A stretch of 64,000 nucleotides of DNA from Symbiodinium natans (Eukaryota > Sar > Dinophyceae > Suessiales > Symbiodiniaceae): the NCBI GenBank assembly GCA_905221605.1, contig CAJNDS010002479.1:530001-594000 (forward strand), read 5' to 3'. Both the position numbers and the translations under genes were made by a program. The notes beneath the pieces are model-generated. The model did not search any database and was not told the DNA's origin. It saw only the letters and a list, made by a program, of their open reading frames with translations. This document shows positions 9,001-19,680 of the stretch, one piece after another. Every line of letters starts with the position of its first letter. Positions within the stretch are counted from its first letter, which is position 1.

Positions 9001-9192
9001 TCATGGGTCCCTCTACTACCCCCCCTTCTACACTACCCAACCCCCATAGTTAAGGCTAATTAGGATAATTAGCTTAGTTCAGGTTATTTTAGGGAGGCAC
9101 CTAGAGGGGGTAGTAGCCCTAAACCCGAAACCCTAAACCCTAAACCCTAAACCCTAAAAGTAGTATACAGGGGTAGTAGGGGAACCCATGAC
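9001..9192. repeat. Inverted-repeat element, family IX, with internal CCCTAAA tract
   Basis: The ends are TCATGGGTCCCTCTACTACC and GGTAGTAGGGGAACCCATGA, inverted. A CCCTAAA tract (about 9117-9158) sits between AGGGGGTAGTAG and AGTAGTATACAGGGG. The copy at 57676-57874 has its tract at the same internal position. Confidence 0.75.
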
Positions 9193-9262
9193 ATTAGCTG
9201 GGTGGCCCTGGCTCGCACCTGCTGTGTATCGCCCAAGTCTGGGGCTTGATTTGGAATAAGAT

Positions 9263-9367
9263 GTTTGTTTAGGGTTTAGGGTTCAGGGTTCAGGGTTTAG
9301 GGTTTAGGGTTTAGGGTTTAGGGTTTAGGGTTTAGGGTTTAGGGTTTAGGGTTTAGGGTTTAGGGTT
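9263..9367. repeat. TTTAGGG array
   Basis: About fifteen near-perfect TTTAGGG units with two early TTCAGGG variants. Confidence 0.95.
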
Positions 9368-10462
9368 TCGTGTGGCAGCATCCTGATTCCCGGCCGACCC
9401 CCCCCAGCCCGGATGCAAAAGGGTTTAGGGTTGAGGGTTGAGGGTTTAGGGTTGTTTTTCAAGCCTATGGGCCCTAATCCCTATATATCCCCACACAACA
9501 ACAATTCAGCTATTTCTGCTGAGGCCTGCGGCTGAGGGTTTCTAAGGTATAAAGTGGGTGACGACTTAGGGGGCCTTAGAAGCACAGTTGTAATTGGGAC
9601 CCTGAACCTCCAAGTCAGTGTAGCTCACCTAGTCCCTCGATATGAACCCGCATCTTTCTTGAAGGATCTGAAATATGAGGGTTTGGGGTTTAGGGTTTAG
9701 GGTTTAGGGAAGGAGCAGATAAGGGCTCCCCAGTTAGAGGTGCTCATGGTAGGGGCCCCTGTAACTACCCTATACCCTTTTGACCCCGAAACCCGAAACC
9801 CGAAACCCTAAACCCTAAACCCCAAACCCTAAACCCTAAACCCTAAACCCTAAACCCTAAACCCTAAACCCTAAACCCTAAACCCTAAACCCTAAACCCT
9901 AAACCCTAAACCTAAACCCTAAACCCTAAATTCTAAACCCCGAAGGCCCTTTGTATCTAGCCTAGATCCGACAGGCCTTCCACGTGCCCAGCTTCTTGGC
10001 TTTGCGGCTTGGCCTCATCCCGAAAGCCTACAGGCCTTGGGGTTTAGGGTTTAGGGTTTAGGGTTTAGGGTTTAGGGTTGAGGGGTTAGGGTTTAGGGTT
10101 TAGGGTTTAGGGTTTAGGGTTAGGGTTTAGGGTTTAGAATCGCAGACCCGAACCCCCCACTGCTGCGACTGGTCCTAGAATCCCTACTAAGGGTTCTAGG
10201 GAAGAGGGCTTGCTTGTTCAGTAGGGCCGGTCTGGGTTAGAGTTTAGGGTTTAGGGCTAGGGTTTGGGGTCCCTAAACCCTAAACCCTAAACCCTAAACC
10301 CTAAACCCTGAAATTAGGCTCTAAGTCAGTGCTAAGCCCGAAGCTTGGGTTTAGGGTTTAGGGTGTAGGGTGTAGGGTGTAGGGTTTAGGGTTTAGGGTT
10401 TAGGGTTTAGGGTTTAGGGGTTGTAGGATTTAGGGTGTAGGGTTTAGAGTGATTGAGGGTTG

Positions 10463-10560
10463 GGATGTTCCCCCTTATACTAACAGTCCCTCATAGGGAT
10501 TATAGTAGGGTGTACTATAATCCCGATTAAGGTCTGTTAGAAGAAGGGCAAGCATCCCAA
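10463..10560. repeat. Inverted-repeat element, family IV
   Basis: The left end is GGGATGTTCCCCCTTATACT and the right end GAAGGGCAAGCATCCC. The core pair GGATTATAGTAGGG and TACTATAATCCC is also inverted. Confidence 0.75.
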
Positions 10561-10611
10561 CCCTAAACCCTAACATCTTTTTTTAAGAGCCAGTGTGTGG
10601 ATGATGCCCCG

Positions 10612-10755
10612 CCAAGGAACTTTAAAAGAGCATGAATAGCTACTATTTGCGTAGGACCCCCCCCCCCCCGCCAAACAAGCAAAAGAACACGATCCCTACA
10701 TTGCCCTTATAAGGAAGAATATATTTTTGTGGGGGTGAGTGGTCCTTAAGCACTC
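10612..10755. repeat. Inverted-repeat element, family V
   Basis: Related to the copies at 30720-30830, 38072-38180 and 51362-51475, whose ends are CTACTATTTGCTTAAGA-like and TTCTTAAGCAAATAGTAG. This copy has AGCTACTATTTGCG and CCTTAAGCACTCGGTAG. It contains a run of C. Confidence 0.6.
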
Positions 10756-11364
10756 GGTAGATAGCGGCAAACGTCTGCATGGTTTGGTTTGTCAGGGTTC
10801 AGCGGCGCTCCAACTGTTGATCGACTTTGTGTAAACCCCAAGCCCTCACGCCTGGGTTGAACCTGCACATCCGCAGCCATCTAGGCCTCAAAAGGCCAAG
10901 TGTAGTGTCAGCGCCCGCTGTTTTCTCACTGCGCACTACTTGGAGATGAGGCGAGCATGTGGAGCTAAACCCTAAACCCTATAAACCCTAAACCCTAAAC
11001 CAATTCAACTGGGCGCCCAGAGCCCTATGATGTGCCTAAGGCTTCATCTTTCTGACATGAATCTAAGCGTGGTGACATAGTGTGGGCCCTTGAAAAGGAG
11101 CCTTGTATACCCCTTGTATACCCTACACAACCCATGGGCCAAAATTTCAGAACCCTTTGGGGGCCCAGATAACTGCCCGTAGACTTCACCGATGCTAGAA
11201 GGATCCATGGCCTTTTCTATTCGCATGTGTTTAGCGGAGCTTGTCTTCACTGGCTCCGCACTACAACAGGGCATCCAATACTGGAAGGACATGGGAAAAC
11301 AGCGCAGCTAGCTTACTTTGGCCACTACCCCAGATCCCTCCGTGACCCTCAACCCACAAAACTT

Positions 11365-11438
11365 GGGATGTTCCCCCTTATACTAACAGTCCTGAATAGG
11401 GGTTATAGTAGGGAGCACTAGTATACGGGGGAACATCC
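11365..11438. repeat. Inverted-repeat element, family IV (short copy)
   Basis: GGGATGTTCCCCCTTATACT at the left and GTATACGGGGGAACATCC at the right. It is about 74 bases and has lost most of the core. Confidence 0.75.
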
Positions 11439-11763
11439 GAAAACAAACCCTAAACCCTAACCCTAAACCCTAAACCCTAAACCCTGAACCCTGAAAGAAC
11501 CCTGAACCCTCCCTGAACCCTCAACCCTCAACCCTAAACCCTAAACCCTAAACCCTAAACCCTAAACCCTAAACCCCAAACCCCAAACCCTAAACCCCAA
11601 ACAAACCTATGCCATCCTCAATCCCCAGCTTAAGCCCCTCTGTCCCTGGCCAGGGCCTCTTCCCTGCGCCGCGCCCGCAGCTTAGGGATACTTGGAAATC
11701 GTTTTTTTTGGGTACTGTAATTTCACCCTAAACCCTGAACCCTAAAACCCTAAACCCTAAACC

Positions 11764-11795
<32 letters not shown>

Positions 11796-11847
11796 ACCCT
11801 AAACCCTAAACCCTAAACCCTAAACCCTAAACCCTAAACCCAATCCC

Positions 11848-11925
11848 AAGTTCAGCATAGGCCGCCTCTCAGCTCTTGCAGCTATGGCTCTGGCCATGTG
11901 GGCCGGACGTACGCACTTCGGCTGA
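11848..11925 (+). CDS. Possible terminal exon, product unknown
   Basis: Between CCCTAAA arrays a frame reads PKFSIGRLSALAAMALAMWA then GRTHFG and TGA. The hydrophobic stretch could be a membrane helix. No acceptor or partner exon could be fixed. Confidence 0.25.
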   Translation, partial: KFSIGRLSALAAMALAMWAGRTHFG

Positions 11926-12129
11926 ACCCCCTAAACCCTAAAGCCTTAAACCCTAAACCCTATACATCCTAAACCCTAAACCCCTAAACCCTAAACCCCG
12001 AAAACCCTAAACCCTATACATCCTAAACCCTAAACCCCTAAACCCCAAACCCCGAAAACCCTAAACCCTGAACCCCTAAACCCTAAACCCCGAAAACCCT
12101 AAACCCTAGTTGGGTCTTTGTTTCCAGGC

Positions 12130-12219
12130 CATGTCGGAGGATTCCGTAGGATCGCTGCGGGCGAGCGCCCGCCTCACAATGCGGCAACTCTGGAGCTGCC
12201 TTAAGGACTACTTTTAGAG
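12130..12219 (+). CDS. Possible terminal exon, product unknown
   Basis: After TTTGTTTCCAG, a good 3' splice site, a frame reads AMSEDSVGSLRASARLTMRQ then LWSCLKDYF and TAG. Codon third positions are GC-rich. No family is recognised and no upstream exon could be joined. Confidence 0.35.
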
Positions 12220-12937
12220 TTTAGGGTTTAGGGTTTAGGGTTTAGGGTTTAGGGTTTAGGGTTTAGGGTTTAGGGATACTTGAAGGTTCATGGGTAGTCA
12301 TAGGTAGTAGGGCTATATGTAAGGCAGCCTATATTCAAATCTTCTTTAAGGTGCCTGCTTCCAACCCCCACCACTAACAAGGCTCATGGGTAGCACGCCC
12401 GACGATGGTCGTTGTTGTTTTTCTCCGTAAAACCTAAACCCTCAACCCTCAACCCTAAACCCTAATTGTCTAATCCTTTCGGGTTCCATAAATGCAACCC
12501 AAAGAACAGGGATTTAGGGTTTCGGGTTTGGGGTTTAGGGTTAAGGGTTTAGGGTTTGGGGTTTAGGGTTAGGGGGAATTTTGGCGACTGTGCCCGCCCC
12601 TGTCGTGGTCACCAGCTGCAAGAACGTCATAACGTCCTGGCATCTCTCTCTCTCTCTCTCTCTTTGTTTCTGTCTCTCTCAGAAGTTGAGGGGATTGCGG
12701 TTCTAAGTTGACCCCTTACAGACTCATAGATGCGTTAGGGTTTAATTAGGGTATAGGGTTAGCTGCTTTTGCAGACTGCTTTTGTGGAGAGATACCAACC
12801 CAAAAGCCCTAGACCCTAAACCCCCCCCCCCTGTTTTAGGCGGTGCACCCCAAACTCGACAATCGAAACCCAAGATCTCCAATTACCCAAGATCTCAAAT
12901 TGGCATGTTCTTTTGGGTGGCCTCCTTTTCTGGTACC

Positions 12938-14333
12938 ATGATGAGCAATGGAGAAGCGGGTTGCAAGTCGTGCCGTTTCAAGAGCTGCCGATGCCTCGCA
13001 AGGTTTTCCTCCGTCGCGCCCACGCCCCCTGACCACACCATCGACTTCGGCAAGTACAAAGGGTACCCGTTGTCAGACTCGCAGCCGGGAGTTGGGGGAG
13101 GTAAACTGCAAGGGGTCCTAAACCCTAAACCCTAAACCCTCAACCCTAAACCCTAAACCCTAAACCCTAACCTAGGAGGCTTGGGTTCACGGCACCCCCA
13201 AGCCTGAACCCCACAACCCACACCCTGCTCCTTGTCAACCTAGGTAGGGTCCAGGGTCTAGGGTCTAGGGGTCTAGGGTCTAGGGTCTAGGGTTTAGGGT
13301 TTAGGGTTTAGGGTTTAGGGTTTAGGGTTTAGGGTTTAGGGTTTTTACAGCTCCGTTGGGTGTCAGGGCATTTACGGGTCTAGGTCTAGGGTCTAGGGCT
13401 TAGGGTTTAGGGCTTTTACAGCTCCGTTGGGTGTCAGGGCATTTGGGCCTATAAGGGTTTACAGGTGGCCCAGGGTTTTGGGGTGTTGGGTTTGTTGGGT
13501 TGATCTAAGGGCAGCTCGATGGTCCTTTCGCATGGCCCCCTACCCTCTTAAAAGGGTTCTGACGTATGGGCCCTTGTGTGTTACGGTTATTTCTGGGAAT
13601 ATGGGGGGGGGGGGTCGCCTTTTAAATGGGTCATGCATGAGGGTTTCGGATTTAGGATGGTTTAGGGCCCTTGGCTCGTTCCGGCGTGACTGTGTTAAAA
13701 AGGGTGGTGTCATTCAATTGACTAAAGGAGAGACCTTTATAAGGCGCTTTAAGGGTTATTTAGGGAGTACTTAGGTTTATAGGCACTATCTAAGGTATAT
13801 ACAGGGGTTATATAGGGGAAGAAGTCTAATTGTCCCTTCTAGGGGTCCCTCTTTGACGCTTGGCAGAATATCTTATGAAGAAAGCCCGGTACAAGATAAT
13901 CTCATCTATAATGCAGGTTTGCAAAGACAGTTCTAAAGCGTCTGCAGAGGGTAAGCCTCCTTTTTGCTGCGCCAACGCCGTGTCTTGAAGTTGACGTACA
14001 GTCGATTCACGGTATGGCTTCGGAAAAGGGGTCCCTCTTTATACCCCTGAAGTCATGACTTTTGTGTTGCTCTGGGAAGGGGAGACTGGGGATGGGCTGT
14101 GCTCCGCGTGTGCTGAATTCTTCGCACGGTATCAGACAGCGCTCTAAACCCTCGACCCTTAACCGCGACTAAACCCTAACCCTAAACCCTAAACGATTAG
14201 CTCCGACCTAGTCTCACGGCCTGATTCCTCAGTTCATGAGCCCGTGAAGAAGCAAGGACGTCGTGAACGACGACCCAAGCTACTGCCAGTGGATGCTGTC
14301 AAAATTGGAGGCGCCAGAGTCTGACAGCAATGG
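12938..14333 (+). CDS. DUF3820-like (FGKYKG) domain protein, two exons seen, 3' end open
   Basis: Exon 1 (12938-13075) starts with ATGATG and reads MMSNGEAG, a cysteine cluster CKSCRFKSCRC that may bind zinc, and TIDFGKYKGYPLS. Exon 2 (14257 to about 14333) reads DVVNDDPSYCQWMLSKLEAP. Removing the 1181-bp intron from GA at 13076 to AG at 14256, with GAC repeated at both ends, gives the continuous DFGKYKGYPLSDVVNDDPSYCQW. That resembles the small DUF3820 domain, a GKYKG strand followed by DPxYCxW. The biochemical role is unknown. Similar exon pairs occur at 27632-28520 and 35350-36992. The end of exon 2 and later exons are not resolved. A family III element end lies at 14410-14456. Confidence 0.6.
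13260..13346. repeat. TTTAGGG/TCTAGGG array
   Basis: TCTAGGG variants grade into TTTAGGG. The array is followed by TTTTTACAGCTCCGTTGGGTG, which is repeated about 65 bases later (13415-13440), so this intron of the DUF3820 gene contains a local duplication. Confidence 0.85.
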
Positions 14334-14751
14334 CATGTCTGCTTCTGGCATGCCTGGGGTGTACGGCTTAGGAGATTGCAGGGAGAGGGTTGTATTCCAA
14401 CCTCCCTTAAAGGTACTTGTAACTCTACTTAGAACTACCCATGAACCCTCAAGTAAGCGGAAAACCTCAGGTTTCCGCGCGGGCCGAGCTTTCGGGACCA
14501 TTATTGATTGCTCGCCATAAGCCTCGAGCAACTTCAACCCCCTTAAAACCCTAAACCCTTAAACCCTGAACCCTAAACCCTAAAGCCTAAACAAATAAAA
14601 AGAACCTTAGTTTCCATGCTGGCTTTGCTGGGCCGGGTTTGCAGCAGAATGTAACAAACATGATGCGCCAATGGAGAAGCTCAAGACTCAGCCCCTGTCG
14701 TGAAATAGCTTCAACATGAGAGTTTGGGTGTACGGCTGGGCCTAAATCGAG

Positions 14752-15135
<384 letters not shown>

Positions 15136-15234
15136 GAGTGCGTCTCATGACGTGTCCATGCATGCATGTGCCAAGCATCGCAAGACTTTGTCTTGTTAAG
15201 GCTTGCTTGCACGTGCGCCCCAAACTTTGACTGT

Positions 15235-15690
15235 TGGCTTCCTGCGTAGTTTAGGGATCGGACTACTTACTAATAGCAATCGTCCTTTTATCATTCTACC
15301 ATCAAAAACCCTCAAACCCTAAACCCTAAACCCAAACCCTAAACCCCAAATCCCAAACCCTAAACCCTAAACCCTAAACCAAAATATCCTTCTCGTAGCC
15401 TTCGTTCACACGGAGACAGGCGGGAGCGGTGGTTGAAGCTTGTGTTTGTTCTTGTAAACATGCCAGCCCTAGAAGTCATCCCCGTGAAAACCCGCAAGTC
15501 AGGACGAGAGAGCTCGCGACTTGTTTGTAATGCCATGGGCTTGTATCTTTGCACCTTTCTGCTCTCTTGAGCACTCGTCCTGCAGCAGGCTCTCATACGG
15601 GGATGCAGGCTTTTTTTGAGGGAGGGGGACAGGGACAGTTTAGGGCGGGTTGACTTTGATGCGTTGATAGACATTGTGTTTTGTTGCAGC
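15235..15690. other. No confident gene
   Basis: Short CCCTAAA array (15313-15380) followed by about 300 bases of unique sequence with no recognised coding pattern. Confidence 0.4.
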
Positions 15691-15691
15691 C

Positions 15692-15774
15692 ATGGGGCCC
15701 CTCCAAACCATCAGTGATTTCAAGCGCTTTCAACCTGAACTTGGGTTTGAGTACCGTCTGACCTTTGCCCCGTA
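15692..15774 (+). CDS. Possible terminal exon, product unknown
   Basis: The sequence TTTTGTTGCAG, a strong 3' splice site, precedes an open stretch reading MGPLQTISDFKRFQPELGFE then YRLTFAP and TAA. A related acceptor, TTTTTTGTTGCAG, occurs at 37968-37980. No family is recognised. Confidence 0.35.
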
Positions 15775-16244
15775 AACGCTTGCGACACGGGTGGGAAAAA
15801 AACCCTAAACCTCCAAACCAAAAGGGCCCTAATTATTGAGGCCTCTACATGAGCTGCATTCCACAAAGAGCACCCTGGCAAGGGGACGATTTGTCCGGCC
15901 AAGCATATTGAGCAGCCTGAGCAACCCTAAACCCCAAACCCTAAACCCTAAACCCTAAACCCTAAACCCTAAGCCGGTGCTGGGCGGTTTTGGGTTTGCA
16001 TCACAAGTTTGGATGTAGGCGCGATTTGAGTTCTCCAGCTTGTCGGTCACAAAAACCGAAGAATTCCTCAGCTTTCAAGACCGGAACTTCCCACACCTCC
16101 TATTCGGGTTTAGGGTTTAGGGTTTAGGGTTTAGGGTTTAGGGTTTATTTAGGGTTTAGGGGCAAGAGGAGCCGAATTCTTCCGCATTCTCCCATCCCCG
16201 AAACACATCCCAGCAAAACGACCCTCTCTCTCTCTCACATATAT

Positions 16245-16270
16245 ATATATATATAGAGAGAGAGAGATGC

Positions 16271-16303
<33 letters not shown>

Positions 16304-16309
16304 TATATG
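16245..16309. repeat. TA/GA/A microsatellite cluster
   Basis: (AT)n, (AG)n, an A run and a second (AT)n in immediate succession. Confidence 0.95.
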
Positions 16310-16549
16310 GGTGTTCGGTTTTAGGTGTAGTTCCTAGGCGTTTCCGAACCCCAGCCGGTCTTGACACTGGACACAGGACCCAGATTCAAAGCCAGAGCTG
16401 CGCGAGGCAGCAGACTGGATTAAGATGAGGCTTGACGGCAGTTAAGTGGACTACTTGAAGGTAGGGTTTAGGGTTTAGAGTTTAGGATTTAGGATGTAGG
16501 TTTTAGGGTTTAGGGTTTATGGGTTTTAGGGTTTCGGGTTTAGGGCATC

Positions 16550-16912
16550 ACCCAACGGTTGAAGGAGTGGGCGTCGGACAGAGGTGCTTGGCGTGTGATG
16601 TCTCGCCGAGTGTTTCAGTGGAACCTGTGGCATCACACATTTGCGTATGAGTCGGCCTGTAGGAGTTGGCGAGAGCCCCTGATCCTAGAAGTCCCTTGGT
16701 TGTTGAGCTTGTATCTTGTGCAATGTGAGACAGTGGCAGATGGAGAATGCGGTTACAAAGCCGTTTTTCTACGCAAGGAAGAGGGGTTCCTGACGTACCC
16801 TGTTCCCCACTCGAACCTTGCACATCTGCAGGTCGCCATTGCGCATTGTCGAATGCTTCAGGAAGCCTTGTGTGTTCACATCTTGTTGACCGGCGACTTC
16901 TACACACCCTAA
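16550..16912 (+). CDS. Unidentified exon, about 117 aa
   Basis: A frame open over 350 bases between telomeric arrays reads QRLKEWASDRGAW, RRVFQWNLWHHTFAYESACR, VQCETVADGECGYKAVFLRK and ILLTGDFYTP, where it runs into a CCCTAAA array. The composition looks like a real globular protein and the reverse strand is less convincing. A weakly similar start (LKEAAAWIQESWAQ) is found near 30006-30050 and LREAADWIKMRLDG at 16398-16439. No domain is recognised. Confidence 0.4.
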   Translation, partial: TQRLKEWASDRGAWRVMSRRVFQWNLWHHTFAYESACRSWREPLILEVPWLLSLYLVQCETVADGECGYKAVFLRKEEGFLTYPVPHSNLAHLQVAIAHCRMLQEALCVHILLTGDFYTP

Positions 16913-17104
16913 ACCCTAAAACCGAAACCCTCAACCCTACACCCTAAACCCTAAACCCAAAGCCCTAAACCCTTAACCCTTAAACCCTACACCCGAAACC
17001 CGAACCATGGTTGGGGGTTGACGGTGCCCTCATTCCTAAGCCCACACTTCCACAAGCCGTTCCAGGTTTTGTTAATCCAGAGCTCTCTACAGTTCGCTTA
17101 GGAA

Positions 17105-17190
17105 TTGTGTGTAAATATATACATATATATATATGTATATATATATATATGCATATATATATATGTATATACGTGTGTATATATGGGCAC
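17105..17190. repeat. (TA/GT)n microsatellite
   Basis: Alternating TATATATG/TGTATATA units. A shorter (TA)n lies at 17281-17300. Confidence 0.95.
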
Positions 17191-17304
17191 CTCCCACCCC
17201 CCAGGACCTTGTATCTATAAATACCAGCAATTTTTTTTATTGTCTGCTTGCTGCACTTCTGATGTTGTTATTACATGCATACGTATATATATATATATAT
17301 ACAC

Positions 17305-17465
17305 CAGGGGAATATTAACCCAGCTGTGCCACCCAACAGCCAGCAAGACAAAGATGATCAAGTTCCGTTCCATTCTGGCGTTCCGTCCGGCCTCCGGGGT
17401 GATACATGGCCCCCTGCCTCTAGAGAGAGAGACCCAACCCTTCGGCTGTTGGGAATAAACATCAC
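17305..17465. repeat. Short compact copy of a TTCCG-containing element
   Basis: The left part (AACCCAGCTGTGCC, AAAGATGATCAAGT) matches 21500-21555 and the right part (CCTCTAGAGA, CAACCCTTCGGCTGTTGGGAA) matches 22595-22635. Between them lies a TTCCG-rich tract that is short here and expanded in the other copy. This compact version shows both ends of one element. Confidence 0.6.
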
Positions 17466-17963
17466 AGTTTACTTCTGAACCCAACCCGACGCCCCGGAGT
17501 TAAACCTGAGAACCTGTTCGCAGAGCAAACAAAGTTGTGAAAAACCTGAAAGGTTAGAAAATAGCTCCCGCCAGCGACCAAATAGCTCGCGCCATCACCA
17601 AACCCTACGAGCACAGAGGGAGGGGACATACAACAAACCTCTAGTGCCCTGATAAGGGCCCTAGAGGTTTGACGCATGCGCCGTCCCTTCGTGCTCGCAG
17701 GGTTTTACACCAGGGAAATCACGCCCAAAAACCCGTCATCGTGGCTCCATGAGGGTTGCGAATACGCCTCTGGTATGCGTAGAATATGCTTGCAATCCCA
17801 CGAAGGGATATACATCTCAATTGACTCAAACGACCCTCTCCCCAAAAAAGGGTGGTTACCGAAACATCTGGACTGTGGGCAGGTTTATGGGGCCACGATT
17901 ACATCACCAGCACTATTTTTGGGCAGGCTATGGAGCCATCGTGGGACTAGTAAAACACGTTCT

Positions 17964-18296
17964 GTTGAAGGCTTTCCTTGCGTGTCAGTCGTAGGCAGTT
18001 GTAGTCTGCAGTTGCTGCTAGCCTTGAGGCGGTCTCATGTACAGTTGCTAGGTGCCCGTAGTTTGTAATTGCTTGTATGCTGCCATGTACTTCGGCTCTA
18101 GGGAAGGCTATGGAAGTAAACCCTTGGAGCCGTGAGTAAGCTTGTATAGCGCGCAGTGCTGCTTGTTTGTCCCGCTGTGGTTGTTTGTTGTGGTTTGACG
18201 TCTGTAAAGTAGAAGCTGGGGCCATAGTCCTTGCGTGCCAAAAAGATCACATCTGCGCGAACTTCGCTATCATGCAGGGCCAGCCTGTTCAACAGA
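17964..18296. repeat. About 330-bp direct repeat, copy 1
   Basis: Runs from GTTGAAGGCTTTCCTTGCG to CAGCCTGTTCAACAG. Nearly identical to 18776-19107 with scattered substitutions and small indels. Confidence 0.9.
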
Positions 18297-18775
18297 AAGG
18301 CATCAGCGTACGTGTATTTGCAAGTTGCGCCGCTCGTGAAGAGCATATGTGCACTCAACTTTAATTTACTTGCCAAGCGCAGGAGGAGCGATGGTGATGA
18401 ACTTGCTCCGTGCCCAGGTCCGTACCCCAAGTGGTTGAAGGTTCCCTAATTAAGCTTTCTTAATGCCCGAACCTGTGTGCAGAGGGCCTGCAAGAACGAC
18501 CTGGATTAGCTACGCAGGGCTCTTGTTTGCAAATTTTACGCTATTTGAGACATAACACGCCCCTAACCTCTAAGACCATGTGTCGCGTCTGCAGAAACGC
18601 ATTCCGCGCAGGCCACTGCTCTAATGCCGGCTAACAGGCGCGGCCGGCCTTCAGGTGCGCAGGTCTGAGGTGCCAGAGGTCTAAGGTCAGGTGCGAGAGG
18701 CTCAAGGTCAGGTGTCCGACATGCTGTAAATATGCAGTGTGTGTCCTCGCCCTGACGATCGAGCCAAGGAGGAGT

Positions 18776-19107
18776 GTTGAAGGCATTCCTTGCATGTCAG
18801 TCGTAGGCAGCTGTAGTCTGCAGTTGCTGCTAGCCTTGAGGCCTCATGTGCAGTTGCTAGGTGCCCGTAGTTTGTATTTGCTTGTATGCTGCCATGTACT
18901 TCGGCTCTAGGGAAGGCTACGGAAGTAAACCCTTGGAGCCGTGAGTAAGCTTGTATAGTGCGCAGTGCTGCTTGTTTGTCCCGCTGTGGTTGCTTGTTGT
19001 AGTTTGAAGTCTGTAAAGTAGAAGCTGGAGCCATAGTCCTTGCGCCTGTGCCAAAAAGATCACATGTGCGCGAACTTCGCTATCAGGCAGGGCCAGCCTG
19101 TTCAACA
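18776..19107. repeat. About 330-bp direct repeat, copy 2
   Basis: The second copy of 17964-18296, about 810 bases downstream. It differs by single-base changes and small gaps (for example GCGTGCC against GCCTGTGCC). Confidence 0.9.
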
Positions 19108-19554
19108 AGTTCCCTAAAAAAGGCGGCTACCCAAATATCTGAAACCCTGCGAGCACCAAGGGAGGGGACATACGACAAACCTCTACGACCCGCAGGCCCT
19201 CGCAGCCCCTTAAAAGACAGGTTTCCCGAAACATCTGAACTGTGGACAGGTCATGGGGCCACGCTTACGTTACCAGCGGTGGGACTAGTAAAAAGGTGCG
19301 AGCAAGGGAGGGGGACACACGACAAACCTCTAAGACCCGCAGGCCCTAACAGCCCCTCAAAAGAAAGGTGGCTTAGGCTTTTACACTGGTTTTGCCGAAA
19401 CAACTGAACTCTGGGCAGGTTATTATGGGGCCACGATTACGTTACCAGCACAGTTTTTGGGCAGGCTATGGAACCATCGTGGGACTAGTAAAATACGTTC
19501 TCGAAAAACGGCGGTTACCCAAACATCTGAAACTCTACGAGCAACAAGGGAGGG

Positions 19555-19680
19555 GACATACGACAAACCTCTAAGACCCGCAGGCCCTCACAGCCTCTTA
19601 AAAGAAAGGCCTTTTTATTCCGGCGCTGTGAGGTTTTGTGGGTCTTAGAGGTTTGTCGGTTTTCCTTTCCCTTGGTGCTC
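19555..19680. repeat. Imperfect palindrome
   Basis: ACGACAAACCTCTAAGACC (19560) is followed by its reverse complement GGTCTTAGAGGTTTGTCG (19643) around a 60-base centre. It joins two oppositely oriented units of the repeat block. Confidence 0.6.

Larger units (their letters stand above)
9368..12110. other. Repeat-rich stretch without a confident gene
   Basis: Long CCCTAAA/TTTAGGG arrays (9778-9940, 10040-10140, 10355-10420, 11447-11600, 11735-11847, 11935-12112) alternate with two family IV elements (10463-10560, 11365-11438) and a family V element (10612-10755). Variant units CTCAACC, CCCGAAA and CCCTATACATCC are clustered, which suggests local expansion. Short coding-like islands occur at 9968-10035 and 11848-11925. 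Confidence 0.7.

Noticed and set aside
9263-9367. A chromosome end (true telomere)
   Set aside because: Arrays occur dozens of times in both orientations, between genes and inside introns, so they are interstitial. None reaches a window end as an array.
9778-9940. CRISPR-like repeat arrangement
   Set aside because: The repeats are contiguous 7-mers without spacers, in a eukaryotic genome.
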